Positions 1-8,313 of a DNA stretch of 64,000 nucleotides are shown here, one piece after another; position 1 is the first letter of the stretch; every line of letters starts with the position of its first letter. The stretch lies in contig NZ_QHKS01000014.1 in NCBI RefSeq assembly GCF_003353175.1, positions 1 to 64,000 on the forward strand, given 5' to 3'. The notes beneath the pieces were generated by a model. The model did no database searches. It saw only the letters and a list, made by a program, of their open reading frames with translations, and was not told the DNA's origin. This DNA is from Paraburkholderia lacunae (GTDB lineage Bacteria; Pseudomonadota; Gammaproteobacteria; Burkholderiales; Burkholderiaceae). A program made the position numbers and the translations under genes.

Positions 1-133
1 TGTCCTCGCGCTTCAGATAGACGGGATTGCGCAGGCGGGCCGACAGATTCGGCGCGCGTTCGAGTTCGGTCTCGCGCGCCACGTCGTAGACGCGTGCGGT
101 CAGGGTTTTCTTCAGGTAGTCGTGGGAAGCCAT
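1..133 (-). CDS. ilvA: Threonine ammonia-lyase (threonine dehydratase), N-terminal part only
   Basis: Only the first 44 codons are inside the window; the gene continues past base 1. Read on the minus strand it starts at ATG 133-131 with MASHDYLKKTLTARVYDVA, followed by NLSARLRNPVYLKRED. This is the typical N-terminus of the biosynthetic PLP-dependent threonine deaminase, which converts threonine to 2-oxobutanoate as the first step of isoleucine synthesis. The YLKRED segment lies just before the PLP-lysine region, which is outside the window, as is the C-terminal regulatory ACT-like domain. It is divergent from the large oxidoreductase gene at 637, with about 500 bases between them. Identification rests on recognition of the N-terminus. 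Confidence 0.85.
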   Translation of the reverse strand, partial: MASHDYLKKTLTARVYDVARETELERAPNLSARLRNPVYLKRED

Positions 134-636
134 GCGGGTGGCGCGGTGCGCTCTGTGAGACGGGAAAAGGCCAATGATAGCGCCAACGGTGCGCGCTCTG
201 GCCTTCAGCGTGTCTCCCTGGGCCGCTCCAAAGGGCCTGCCCGACCGTTCGGTCGGTAAATTTCCCGCATGGCGGCGACCGGACGATTCGCGACGAATCC
301 GCGAAAAGCCCTTCGCAGCCCGGATTTCAGGCGTCAACGCGCAGGTGGATCATGCGGTAGAATTTCATTTTGGAATAAGGATCGGAAGATGCACTGGCAG
401 CCTCGGATCGCCCATTTGATGCCCGCCCCGCGTGAGTCTCGCCCCGCGGCGGAGCGTCACCTCCGGCACGCCCGATCGTGTAGCTGTCTCTGAGCGCCGC
501 GAAGCGACCGATGTGGGTAGACCGTCGGTTGCGCTTCGCTCCACTAGAAAAAATTTCCAGCATTGCGCGCCACGCGCACCGTCAGCCAGCGCCTCACCGA
601 TGAGCGTGCCTGGTTGACCCACCGAGTCGTCCGAAC
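134..636. other. Intergenic region between divergent ilvA and the DUF3683 oxidoreductase gene
   Basis: No convincing gene is visible in these 503 bases. Several overlapping reading frames of 60-90 codons exist on both strands, but none resembles a known protein. Visible structure is an inverted repeat at 241-256 (listed separately) and a TAGAAT hexamer at 358-363 that could serve as a -10 element for the rightward gene. The rightward start codon at 637 has no clear Shine-Dalgarno sequence. Confidence 0.5.
241..256. promoter_or_regulatory. Inverted repeat, possible repressor operator
   Basis: CCGACCG-TT-CGGTCGG is a perfect 7-bp inverted repeat around a 2-bp centre. It lies about 110 bases from the ilvA start and 380 bases from the start at 637. 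Short GC-rich dyads containing ACCG/CGGT are common as TetR-family operators, but no regulator gene is adjacent, so the role is a guess. Confidence 0.3.
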
Positions 637-3600
637 ATGAACGCACCTCAAGTTTTCGATCCGCACGGGGCCGCCACTGCGGTGGCCGCCGATCCTGAAG
701 CGCGTCTGCGCGAAATCCCCTATAACTACACGTCGTTTTCCGACCGCGAAATCGTTATCCGTCTGCTCGGCGACGAAGCCTGGGCGGTTCTGGCCGAACT
801 GCGCGCGGAACGCCGCACCGGCCGCTCGGCGCGGATGCTGTATGAAGTGCTCGGCGATATCTGGGTGGTGCGCCGCAATCCTTACCTGCAAGACGACCTG
901 CTCGACAACCCGAAGCGCCGCGCGCTGCTGATCGAGGCGCTGCACCACCGTCTGTCCGAGATCGAGAAGCGCCGCCGCGCCGATCTGGTCGAGCACGGCG
1001 ACGCAGCGGGCGTCGACCGGGCTGCCCGCGTCGAAACCCTGGTCGTGGCCGCGCGCCGCGCCGTCGACGATTTCGAGAGCGAATTCCAGAAGACAGCCGA
1101 TCTGCGCCGCCGCGCGACCAAGGTGCTGGGCCGCGTCACCGAAAAAGACAACATCAAGTTCGACGGCTTGTCCCGCGTCTCGCATGTGACCGACGCGACC
1201 GACTGGCGCGTCGAGTACCCGTTCGTCGTGCTGACGCCGGATACCGAAGAAGAGATCGCCGGCATGATCAAGGCGTGCTTCGAACTCGGTTTGACCGTGA
1301 TTCCGCGCGGAGGCGGCACCGGCTACACGGGCGGCGCGGTGCCGCTCACGCCGTTCGCGGCCGTCATCAACACCGAAAAGCTAGAACAGCTCGGCGCGGT
1401 CGAATTGACCGTGCTGCCGGGTGTCGATCGTAAAGTGCCGACGATTTTCTCCGGCGCGGGCGTCGTCACGCGCCGCGTCACCGAAGCGGCCGAGCAGGCC
1501 GGCTACGTGTTCGCGGTCGATCCGACGTCGCTCGACGCGTCCTGCGTCGGCGGCAACGTTGCGATGAACGCGGGCGGCAAGAAGGCCGTGCTGTGGGGCA
1601 CCGCGCTCGACAACCTCGCCTGGTGGCGCATGGTCGACCCGGAAGGGAACTGGCTCGAAGTCACCCGTCTGGACCACAACCTCGGCAAGATCCACGACAT
1701 CGAAGTCGCGCGTTTCGAGCTGAAATGGTTCGACGGCAACTACGCGCCGGGCGAGAAGCTGCTGCGCACCGAATCGCTCGACATCAAGGGTCGCGTGTTC
1801 CGCAAGGAAGGCCTCGGCAAGGACGTCACCGACAAATTCCTCGCCGGCCTGCCGGGCGTGCAGAAAGAAGGCTGCGACGGGCTGATCACGTCCGCACGGT
1901 GGGTGCTGCACAAGATGCCGGCGCATACGCGCACGGTCTGCCTCGAATTCTTCGGCCAGGCGCGTGAGGCGATTCCGAGCATCGTCGAAATCAAGGATTA
2001 CCTGTTCGAAACGTCGAAGCAGGGCGGCGCGATTCTCGCCGGTCTCGAACATCTGGACGAGCGCTATCTGCGCGCGGTCGGCTACGCGACCAAGAGCAAG
2101 CGCAATGCGTTTCCGAAGATGGTGCTGATCGGCGACATCGTCGGCGACGATGCGGACGCGGTCGCGCAGGCCACCTCGGAAGTCGTGCGGATGGCCAACG
2201 GCAAGAGCGGCGAAGGTTTCGTCGCGGTCAACGCCGAGGCGCGCAAGCGTTTCTGGCTCGACCGCAGCCGCACCGCCGCGATCGCCAAGCACACCAACGC
2301 GTTCAAGATCAACGAAGACGTGGTGATCCCGCTCGACCGGATGGGCGAGTACACCGACGGCATCGAGCGCATCAATATCGAACTGTCGATCAAGAACAAG
2401 CTGCAACTGGTCGACGCGCTCGAAGCGTTCTTCAAGAGCGGCAAGCTGCTCGAGTTGGCCAAGGCGGGCAAGAGCGATGACGCCAATGAAATCCCAAGCG
2501 CAGAGTTGCTCGAAGATCGCGTGCAACAGGCGCTCGATCTGCTGAAGAAGGTGCGCACACGCTGGGAATTCCTGCGCGACAAGCTCGATCTGTCCTTGCG
2601 CGAGGCGCAGCATTACCTGGTCGGCCTCGGCTACGAAGGGCTGGCGGAGAAGTTCGCCGATCGCGTCGACGCGCAGCCGGATGCGACCGTGTTCCATATC
2701 ACGCAAGACCGTACGGTGCGCGTGTCGTGGAAGGCCGAGATCCGGGCTGAGTTGCGGCAGATCTTCAACGGCGGCGAGTTCAAGCCGATCCTCGACGAAG
2801 CCCAGGCGATCCACAAGCAGGTGCTGCGCGGCCGTGTGTTCGTCGCTCTGCACATGCACGCGGGCGACGGCAACGTGCACACGAACCTGCCGGTCAACTC
2901 CGACAACTACGAGATGCTGCAGGACGCCCACACGGCGGTCGCACGCATCATGAAGCTGGCGCGTTCGCTCGACGGCGTGATTTCCGGCGAGCACGGCATC
3001 GGTATTACGAAACTCGAATTCCTTACCGAAGACGAGATCGGCGAATTCCGCGCTTACAAGCAGCGCGTCGATCCGCATGGTCGCTTCAACGCGGGCAAGC
3101 TGCTCGAAGGCGCCGACCTGCGCAACGCCTACACGCCGAGCTTCGGCCTGATGGGTTACGAATCGCTGATCATGCAGCAGTCCGATATCGGCGCGATCGC
3201 CGATTCGATCAAGGACTGTTTGCGCTGCGGCAAGTGCAAGCCGGTCTGCGCGACCCACGTGCCGCGCGCCAACCTGCTGTACAGCCCGCGCAACAAGATT
3301 CTCGCCACGTCCCTGCTGGTCGAGGCGTTCCTGTACGAAGAGCAAACCCGCCGCGGCGTGTCGATCAAGCACTGGGACGAGTTCAACGACGTCGCCGATC
3401 ACTGCACCGTCTGTCACAAGTGCGTGACGCCGTGCCCGGTGAAGATCGACTTCGGCGACGTGACGATGAACATGCGCAACCTGCTGCGCAAGATGGGCAA
3501 GAAGAAGTTCAACCCGGGCAACGCGGCCGGCATGTTCTTCCTCAACGCCACCAATCCGCAGACCATCAACCTCGCGCGCACCGCGATGATGGGCATCGGC

Positions 3601-4725
3601 TATAAGGCGCAGCGCCTCGGCAACGACGTGCTGAAGAAGTTCGCGAAGAAGCAGACGGCGCACCCGCCGGCCACCGTCGGCAAGCCGGTGGTCACGCAGC
3701 AGGTGATCCACTTCATGAACAAGAAGATGCCGGGCAATCTGCCGAAGAAAACCGCGCGCGCGTTGCTCGACATCGAGGACAACAAGATCGTCCCGATCAT
3801 CCGCAATCCGAAGACGACCACCGCCGACACGGAAGCGGTGTTCTACTTCCCGGGCTGCGGCTCCGAGCGGCTGTTCTCGCAAGTGGGTCTGGCTACGCAA
3901 GCGATGCTGTGGGAGGCGGGCGTGCAAACCGTGCTGCCGCCGGGTTATCTGTGCTGCGGCTATCCGCAGCGCGGTTCGGGCCAGTTCGACAAGGCCGAGC
4001 AGATCGTCACGGATAACCGGGTGCTGTTCCACCGTGTCGCGAATACGCTGAATTACCTCGACATCAAGACGGTGGTGGTGTCGTGCGGCACGTGCTACGA
4101 CCAGCTCGCCGGCTACGAATTCGAGAAGATCTTCCCAGGTTGCCGGATCATCGATATCCACGAGTTTCTGCTGGAGAAAGGCATCAAGCTCGAAGGCGTG
4201 AACGGTGTGCGCTACATGTATCACGACCCGTGCCACACGCCGATCAAGACGATGGACCCGGTCAAGCTCGTCAATGAACTGATGGGCTCGGAAAAAGACG
4301 GCTACAGGATCGAGAAGAACGATCGCTGCTGTGGCGAATCCGGCACACTCGCGGTGACTCGTCCCGACATTTCGACGCAGGTCCGCTTCCGCAAGGAAGA
4401 GGAGATCCGCAAGGGTGCGGCGAAGCTGCGGGCTATTCCGCCGGGCGGCGCTCCGCTGGGCGCCGCGGGGGCGGACGCGATCGATCGGGGCAATGGTTCG
4501 GCCGGTGCGGCCGGCGCCGTGGGTACGCCGAACGGCGCCGCCGACGTGAAGATCCTGACGAGCTGCCCGTCCTGCCTGCAAGGCCTGTCGCGCTACAACG
4601 AAGACGCGGGCACCGAGGCGGACTACATCGTCGTCGAGATGGCGCGTCACGTGCTCGGCGAGAACTGGATGGCGGATTACGTCCAGCGGGCGAACAATGG
4701 CGGAATCGAGCGCGTGCTGGTTTAA
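637..4725 (+). CDS. DUF3683 / FAD-binding oxidase / Fe-S / CCG-domain fusion oxidoreductase (D-2-hydroxyacid dehydrogenase-like)
   Basis: A 1362-residue protein combining what GlcD, GlcF and D-lactate dehydrogenases do in separate chains. Residues about 25-110 match DUF3683. A GlcD-type FAD-binding domain follows, with RGGGTGYTGG near 222. The FAD-oxidase C-terminal part contains HMHAGDGNVHTNLP and SGEHGIG. Two ferredoxin-type clusters follow: CLRCGKCKPVC near 860 and CTVCHKCVTPCP near 922. Last come two cysteine-rich CCG modules (FPGCG near 1070, LCCGYP, SCGTC; then HDPCH near 1195, RCCGESG, SCPSC near 1308). The family is expected to oxidise a 2-hydroxy acid and pass electrons through Fe-S centres to a quinone or other acceptor; the substrate here is unknown. 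A Gly/Ala-rich stretch at about 1266-1304 interrupts the second CCG module. No signal peptide is seen. Confidence 0.85.
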   Translation: MNAPQVFDPHGAATAVAADPEARLREIPYNYTSFSDREIVIRLLGDEAWAVLAELRAERRTGRSARMLYEVLGDIWVVRRNPYLQDDLLDNPKRRALLIEALHHRLSEIEKRRRADLVEHGDAAGVDRAARVETLVVAARRAVDDFESEFQKTADLRRRATKVLGRVTEKDNIKFDGLSRVSHVTDATDWRVEYPFVVLTPDTEEEIAGMIKACFELGLTVIPRGGGTGYTGGAVPLTPFAAVINTEKLEQLGAVELTVLPGVDRKVPTIFSGAGVVTRRVTEAAEQAGYVFAVDPTSLDASCVGGNVAMNAGGKKAVLWGTALDNLAWWRMVDPEGNWLEVTRLDHNLGKIHDIEVARFELKWFDGNYAPGEKLLRTESLDIKGRVFRKEGLGKDVTDKFLAGLPGVQKEGCDGLITSARWVLHKMPAHTRTVCLEFFGQAREAIPSIVEIKDYLFETSKQGGAILAGLEHLDERYLRAVGYATKSKRNAFPKMVLIGDIVGDDADAVAQATSEVVRMANGKSGEGFVAVNAEARKRFWLDRSRTAAIAKHTNAFKINEDVVIPLDRMGEYTDGIERINIELSIKNKLQLVDALEAFFKSGKLLELAKAGKSDDANEIPSAELLEDRVQQALDLLKKVRTRWEFLRDKLDLSLREAQHYLVGLGYEGLAEKFADRVDAQPDATVFHITQDRTVRVSWKAEIRAELRQIFNGGEFKPILDEAQAIHKQVLRGRVFVALHMHAGDGNVHTNLPVNSDNYEMLQDAHTAVARIMKLARSLDGVISGEHGIGITKLEFLTEDEIGEFRAYKQRVDPHGRFNAGKLLEGADLRNAYTPSFGLMGYESLIMQQSDIGAIADSIKDCLRCGKCKPVCATHVPRANLLYSPRNKILATSLLVEAFLYEEQTRRGVSIKHWDEFNDVADHCTVCHKCVTPCPVKIDFGDVTMNMRNLLRKMGKKKFNPGNAAGMFFLNATNPQTINLARTAMMGIGYKAQRLGNDVLKKFAKKQTAHPPATVGKPVVTQQVIHFMNKKMPGNLPKKTARALLDIEDNKIVPIIRNPKTTTADTEAVFYFPGCGSERLFSQVGLATQAMLWEAGVQTVLPPGYLCCGYPQRGSGQFDKAEQIVTDNRVLFHRVANTLNYLDIKTVVVSCGTCYDQLAGYEFEKIFPGCRIIDIHEFLLEKGIKLEGVNGVRYMYHDPCHTPIKTMDPVKLVNELMGSEKDGYRIEKNDRCCGESGTLAVTRPDISTQVRFRKEEEIRKGAAKLRAIPPGGAPLGAAGADAIDRGNGSAGAAGAVGTPNGAADVKILTSCPSCLQGLSRYNEDAGTEADYIVVEMARHVLGENWMADYVQRANNGGIERVLV

Positions 4726-4759
4726 TGGCGCCACTGACGATTTCTGCCTGGGGACGACG

Positions 4760-5188
4760 ATGGACTGTGTTTTTTGCCGCGAAGATGGCGGCGACGTGCT
4801 GTGGCAGGACGACACCTTGCGTGTCGTCCTCGCCGACGAACACGATTACCCGGGCTTCTGCCGGGTGATCTGGAGCAAGCATGTGGCCGAGTTTTCCGAC
4901 CTTGCCGGAAGCGACCGCGATCGCGTGATGAAGGCCGTGTATGCGGTCGAGCGCGCGATGCGGCGCATCATGCAGCCGGTCAAAGTGAATCTGGCGAGCC
5001 TCGGCAACCAGGTGCCGCATGTGCATTGGCATGTGATTCCGCGCTTTTCGAACGACGCGCATTTCCCGTTGCCGATCTGGGCGCCGCGTCAACGCACGGT
5101 ATCCGAAGCGATGCTGTCGTCGCGCCGCGCGCAGGCTACCTTGTTGCGCGACGCGGTTCGCCAGGAAATCGAACAAGCTCTTGGCTGA
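4760..5188 (+). CDS. HIT family protein
   Basis: A 142-residue histidine-triad protein. The diagnostic HVHWHVIPRF motif is near residue 93, and the N-terminus has a CxxC pair (MDCVFCRED). HIT proteins hydrolyse nucleoside phosphoramidates or dinucleotides using the middle histidine. The ATG at 4760 is chosen because the family starts right at the CxxC segment; the upstream in-frame start at 4697 would overlap the end of the preceding gene. It sits 34 bases after the large oxidoreductase and may be co-transcribed with it. The exact substrate cannot be told. Confidence 0.85.
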   Translation: MDCVFCREDGGDVLWQDDTLRVVLADEHDYPGFCRVIWSKHVAEFSDLAGSDRDRVMKAVYAVERAMRRIMQPVKVNLASLGNQVPHVHWHVIPRFSNDAHFPLPIWAPRQRTVSEAMLSSRRAQATLLRDAVRQEIEQALG

Positions 5189-5272
5189 GCGCCCCTAACC
5201 TGTCGCTTCGCGCCAGGCCCTCCGAGGGGGGCGAAAACCTGGAGCGGCCCGGCGTTTTCTTATGAGGCCATC

Positions 5273-5686
5273 ATGAGCGGACTGACCCCCGATACCCCGG
5301 TGCCGACCGGGGTGGTCGTGCACTCCAAATCTCGCGTGCTCGAATTGCAGTACGCAAACGGCGAAACGTATCGCTTGCCGTTCGAACTGCTGCGCGTGTA
5401 TTCGCCGTCGGCGGACGTGCAGGGACACGGGCCCGGCCAGGAAACCTTGCAGACCGGCAAGCGCGACGTGACGATCACGACGATCGAAGGCGTCGGCAAC
5501 TATGCGTTGCAGCCGACGTTCTCCGACGGCCACGCCACCGGCATTTATTCCTGGGACCTGCTGTACGACATGGCAGTCCGTCAGGAGGAACTCTGGCGCG
5601 CCTATCTCGCCAAACTGGAAGCGGCCGGCGTCGACCGCGATGCGCCCATGATTCCATCCGGTGCTGCGCACGGGCATTGTCACTGA
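5273..5686 (+). CDS. DUF971 (gamma-butyrobetaine hydroxylase-like N-terminal domain) protein
   Basis: A 137-residue protein made almost entirely of the DUF971/GBBH-like domain (SRVLELQYANGETYRLPFELLRVYSPSA split over residues about 18-45, then a GNYALQPTFSDGHATGIYSWDLLY-type core around 79-102). In bacteria this domain often stands alone next to ubiE, and it has been linked to Fe-S or metal handling; its activity is not established. It ends in a His-rich tail (AHGHCH) that could bind metal. The next gene, ubiE, begins 67 bases downstream, so co-transcription is likely. Confidence 0.8.
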   Translation: MSGLTPDTPVPTGVVVHSKSRVLELQYANGETYRLPFELLRVYSPSADVQGHGPGQETLQTGKRDVTITTIEGVGNYALQPTFSDGHATGIYSWDLLYDMAVRQEELWRAYLAKLEAAGVDRDAPMIPSGAAHGHCH

Positions 5687-5753
5687 TACGATTCGCCCTG
5701 ATCGCCGCACTGATGCGGCGCAACATTTCAGAATACGCGAAAGGACGAGCGCG

Positions 5754-6485
5754 ATGAGCAAAACCCACTTCGGCTTTCAATCAGTCGATGAACAGGAAAA
5801 AGCGCAGAAAGTGGCGGGCGTATTCCACTCGGTCGCCGCTAACTACGACTTGATGAACGACCTGATGTCGGGCGGGTTGCACCGGGCGTGGAAGATGTTC
5901 ACGATCGCCCAGGCCAACGTGCGGCCGGGCTTCAAGGTGCTCGATATCGCGGGCGGAACCGGCGATCTGTCCAAGGCGTTCGCGAAGCAGGCCGGGGCAA
6001 GCGGGGAAGTCTGGCACACCGACATCAACGAATCGATGCTGCGCGTGGGCCGCGACCGGCTGCTGGACAAGGGCATCGTCACCCCGGCGTTGCTGTGCGA
6101 CGCCGAAAAAATCCCCTTTCCGGACAATTACTTCGATGTAGTCACTGTGGCATTCGGCTTGCGCAACATGACGCACAAGGACGTGGCGCTCGCCGAAATG
6201 CGCCGGGTGCTGAAGCCGGCCGGCCGTCTGCTGGTGCTGGAATTCTCGAAGGTGTGGGATCCGCTCAAGAAGGTCTACGACGTCTATTCGTTCAAGGTTT
6301 TGCCGTGGCTCGGCGACCGTTTTGCGAAGGATGCCGAGAGTTACCGTTACCTCGCGGAATCGATCCGGATGCATCCGGACCAGGAAACTTTAAAAACAAT
6401 GATGGAACAAGCGGGTCTCGACGGCGTCAAATATTACAATTTGTCAGCTGGCGTGGTAGCTTTACATGTGGGGACCAAATACTAG
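5754..6485 (+). CDS. ubiE: Ubiquinone/menaquinone biosynthesis C-methyltransferase UbiE
   Basis: A 243-residue class I SAM methyltransferase that C-methylates the ubiquinone precursor 2-polyprenyl-6-methoxy-1,4-benzoquinol (and demethylmenaquinone where present). Motif I VLDIAGGTGDL is at residues 62-72. The family signatures YDLMNDLMSGGLHR (31-44) and the later NMTHKDVALAEMRRVLKPGG-like segment are present. ATG 5754 matches the usual UbiE N-terminus (MSKTHFGFQSVDEQEK) and is preceded by AAGGACGAG; an upstream in-frame start would overlap the DUF971 gene. It opens a ubi cluster with ubiJ and ubiB, although a Tim44-domain gene intervenes. Confidence 0.96.
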   Translation: MSKTHFGFQSVDEQEKAQKVAGVFHSVAANYDLMNDLMSGGLHRAWKMFTIAQANVRPGFKVLDIAGGTGDLSKAFAKQAGASGEVWHTDINESMLRVGRDRLLDKGIVTPALLCDAEKIPFPDNYFDVVTVAFGLRNMTHKDVALAEMRRVLKPAGRLLVLEFSKVWDPLKKVYDVYSFKVLPWLGDRFAKDAESYRYLAESIRMHPDQETLKTMMEQAGLDGVKYYNLSAGVVALHVGTKY

Positions 6486-6523
6486 GGTCCCTAACCCATC
6501 GATTTTTAAAGGAAAGTACGAAA

Positions 6524-7522
6524 ATGTCCGATTCAGGTGCGTTATCTCCCCGTAAGCTTTCGAGGTCGTTGGTGAGAAGAATCGGACTGATCGCGATGGT
6601 CGGTCTGATCATGGCCGGCTCTCTCGCCTCGCTCGATGCGGAAGCCCGCCGCATGGGCGGCGGCCGCAGCATCGGCCGTCAGTCGAATACGGCTCAGCAG
6701 CAATATCAGTCGACCCCGACTCAACCTTCCCAAAGCAATCAGGCCATGCAGCAGCGCGCCCAACCGGCGCCGGCTCCTGCACCCACGCCGGCCGCGCAGC
6801 CTAACCGCTCGCGCTGGCTCGGACCGATCGCCGGTCTCGCCGCCGGCCTCGGCATCGCCGCGCTTCTGTCGCACTTCGGTCTTGGCGGCGCGTTTGCCGG
6901 CGCCATGGCCAACCTCATCGTGATCGCCGCGATCGCGATGATCGGCATCTGGCTGATCCGCCGTTTCATGGGCCGCAAGCGCGACTCGGCGCAACCGGCG
7001 TACGCGGGCGGCGCGCCGTCGCTGAACGCGGGCGGCACCGGCTACTCGCAGGAACCGCGCTACAACGCACCGCCCACCGGCTCGTATCTCGAACCGCAAG
7101 GCAGCCCGCTGACCGCGCCGTCCATCAATGCCGTGCCCGCCGTGCCCGCCGGCTTCGATTCGGAAGCGTTCCTGCGTAACGCCAAGGTGTACTTCGTGCG
7201 CCTGCAAGCCGCGTGGGATGTCGGCAACATGGACGACATCCGCGAATTCACCACGCCGGAGATGTTCGCCGAGGTGAAGGTCGATTTGTCGTCGCGCGGC
7301 GCGGAGCCGAACCAGACGGACGTGGTGCAACTGAACGCGGAGTTGCTCGGCGTCGAAGAGCGCGTGAACGAATACTTCGCCAGCGTGCGCTTCTCCGGCT
7401 TGATCCGTGAATCGGCCGGCGCGGCGGCCGAACCGTTCGTCGAAGTCTGGAATCTGTCGAAGTCGAACCGTGCCGGCGAAGGCTGGCTGCTGGCTGGCAT
7501 TCAGCAGGTGTCGCAGCACTAA
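6524..7522 (+). CDS. Tim44-like domain membrane protein
   Basis: A 332-residue protein. The N-terminus has a hydrophobic segment (about 20-36) ending near AEA-RRMGGGRS, which could be a signal peptide or anchor. A Gln/Pro/Ala-rich low-complexity region follows (55-95), then two adjacent membrane segments (about 99-120 and 128-146) ending in RRFMGRKR. The C-terminal Tim44-like fold covers about 205-330 (FLRNAKVYFVRLQAAWD). Bacterial Tim44-domain proteins have been implicated in envelope or membrane-protein biology, but the function here is unknown. ATG 6524 is preceded by AAAGGAAAG. A strong terminator follows at 7608-7640, so this gene ends the ubiE transcript. Confidence 0.8.
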   Translation: MSDSGALSPRKLSRSLVRRIGLIAMVGLIMAGSLASLDAEARRMGGGRSIGRQSNTAQQQYQSTPTQPSQSNQAMQQRAQPAPAPAPTPAAQPNRSRWLGPIAGLAAGLGIAALLSHFGLGGAFAGAMANLIVIAAIAMIGIWLIRRFMGRKRDSAQPAYAGGAPSLNAGGTGYSQEPRYNAPPTGSYLEPQGSPLTAPSINAVPAVPAGFDSEAFLRNAKVYFVRLQAAWDVGNMDDIREFTTPEMFAEVKVDLSSRGAEPNQTDVVQLNAELLGVEERVNEYFASVRFSGLIRESAGAAAEPFVEVWNLSKSNRAGEGWLLAGIQQVSQH

Positions 7523-7607
7523 GACAGCACTGCTCGTCCTGACTTCGCACAAAGCATTGGCCGTTCGGCATAGCAAGCCGCGAAGCGAACGGACGTTACA
7601 ATAGGAA

Positions 7608-7640
7608 CCCGCGCGGGCAACTCGCCCGCGCGGGTTTTTT
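7608..7640 (+). terminator. Rho-independent terminator after the Tim44-domain gene
   Basis: CCCGCGCGGGC (7608-7618) pairs perfectly with GCCCGCGCGGG (7624-7634) across a 5-nt loop and is followed by six T residues. It separates ubiE and the Tim44 gene from ubiJ-ubiB. Because ubiJ starts only 14 bases later, read-through or another promoter must supply ubiJ-ubiB. Confidence 0.85.
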
Positions 7641-7653
7641 CTTGCCACTTTCA

Positions 7654-8298
7654 ATGACCCTCGCCGCCAAGCCCTTCGCTGCTGCCGTCAATCATCTGCT
7701 CGCCCGCGAATCGTGGGCTCGTGAGCGCCTCGCCCCGTACGCGGGAAAAACCGCCAGACTGTCGTGTCCGCCGGTCGTGCTGATGCTGGTGGTGCAACCC
7801 GATGGCTACCTGAGCGCGATCGGCGCTACCGAGGCGCCGCAGTTCGACGTGACTATCGCGGTGCCGTCGGATGCGCTGCCGGCCCTCGTGCAAGGCGGCC
7901 AGGCCGCCGTGATGAAGCACGTGAAGATCGAAGGTGACGCCGAATTCGCCACCGTGATCGCGAAGCTCGCCGAGCATCTGCGCTGGGAGCCGGAAGAGGA
8001 TCTCGCAAAGCTGATCGGGGATGGTCCGGCATGGCGGGTGGCGTCGGTCGTGCGCTCGGTTGGCGAACATGCGCGGCGCACCGGTCGCAACCTGCTCGAT
8101 ACGGCCGCTGAATATCTGCTCGACGAGAATCCGCAATTGGTGCGGCGCGCCGCGCTCGACGATTTCAACATCGAACTGGCACGTGCCCGCGATGCTTTGG
8201 CGCGCGTCGAAAAGCGCCTCGAGCGCCTTGAACAGAAGGTCGAAGCCCGCGGCGCCGGTGCGTCGGGCGGCGCCGCCACGTTGCGCGGCACGCGCTAG
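7654..8298 (+). CDS. ubiJ: Ubiquinone biosynthesis accessory factor UbiJ (SCP2 domain)
   Basis: A 214-residue protein with an N-terminal SCP2-like lipid-binding domain (about 10-110) and a C-terminal helical region ending in a predicted coiled coil (LARARDALARVEKRLERLE), as in E. coli UbiJ. UbiJ helps organise the soluble ubiquinone synthesis complex, probably by binding the polyprenyl intermediates. ATG 7654 is preferred; a TTG at 7642 is in frame but lies only two bases past the terminator T-run. The position directly before ubiB matches the E. coli ubiE-ubiJ-ubiB order and supports the call. Confidence 0.85.
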   Translation: MTLAAKPFAAAVNHLLARESWARERLAPYAGKTARLSCPPVVLMLVVQPDGYLSAIGATEAPQFDVTIAVPSDALPALVQGGQAAVMKHVKIEGDAEFATVIAKLAEHLRWEPEEDLAKLIGDGPAWRVASVVRSVGEHARRTGRNLLDTAAEYLLDENPQLVRRAALDDFNIELARARDALARVEKRLERLEQKVEARGAGASGGAATLRGTR

Positions 8299-8313
8299 TC
8301 ACCGGGCTCCACT

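Noticed and set aside
1381..4815. A 1144-codon open frame on the minus strand opposite the DUF3683 gene
   Set aside because: It mirrors the codon structure of the plus-strand gene in GC-rich DNA. Its translation is Arg/His/Asp-rich and shows no known domain, whereas the plus strand encodes several intact motifs.
5888..6523. Long N-terminal extension of the Tim44-domain frame overlapping ubiE
   Set aside because: It overlaps ubiE in another frame, and a good ribosome binding site precedes ATG 6524.
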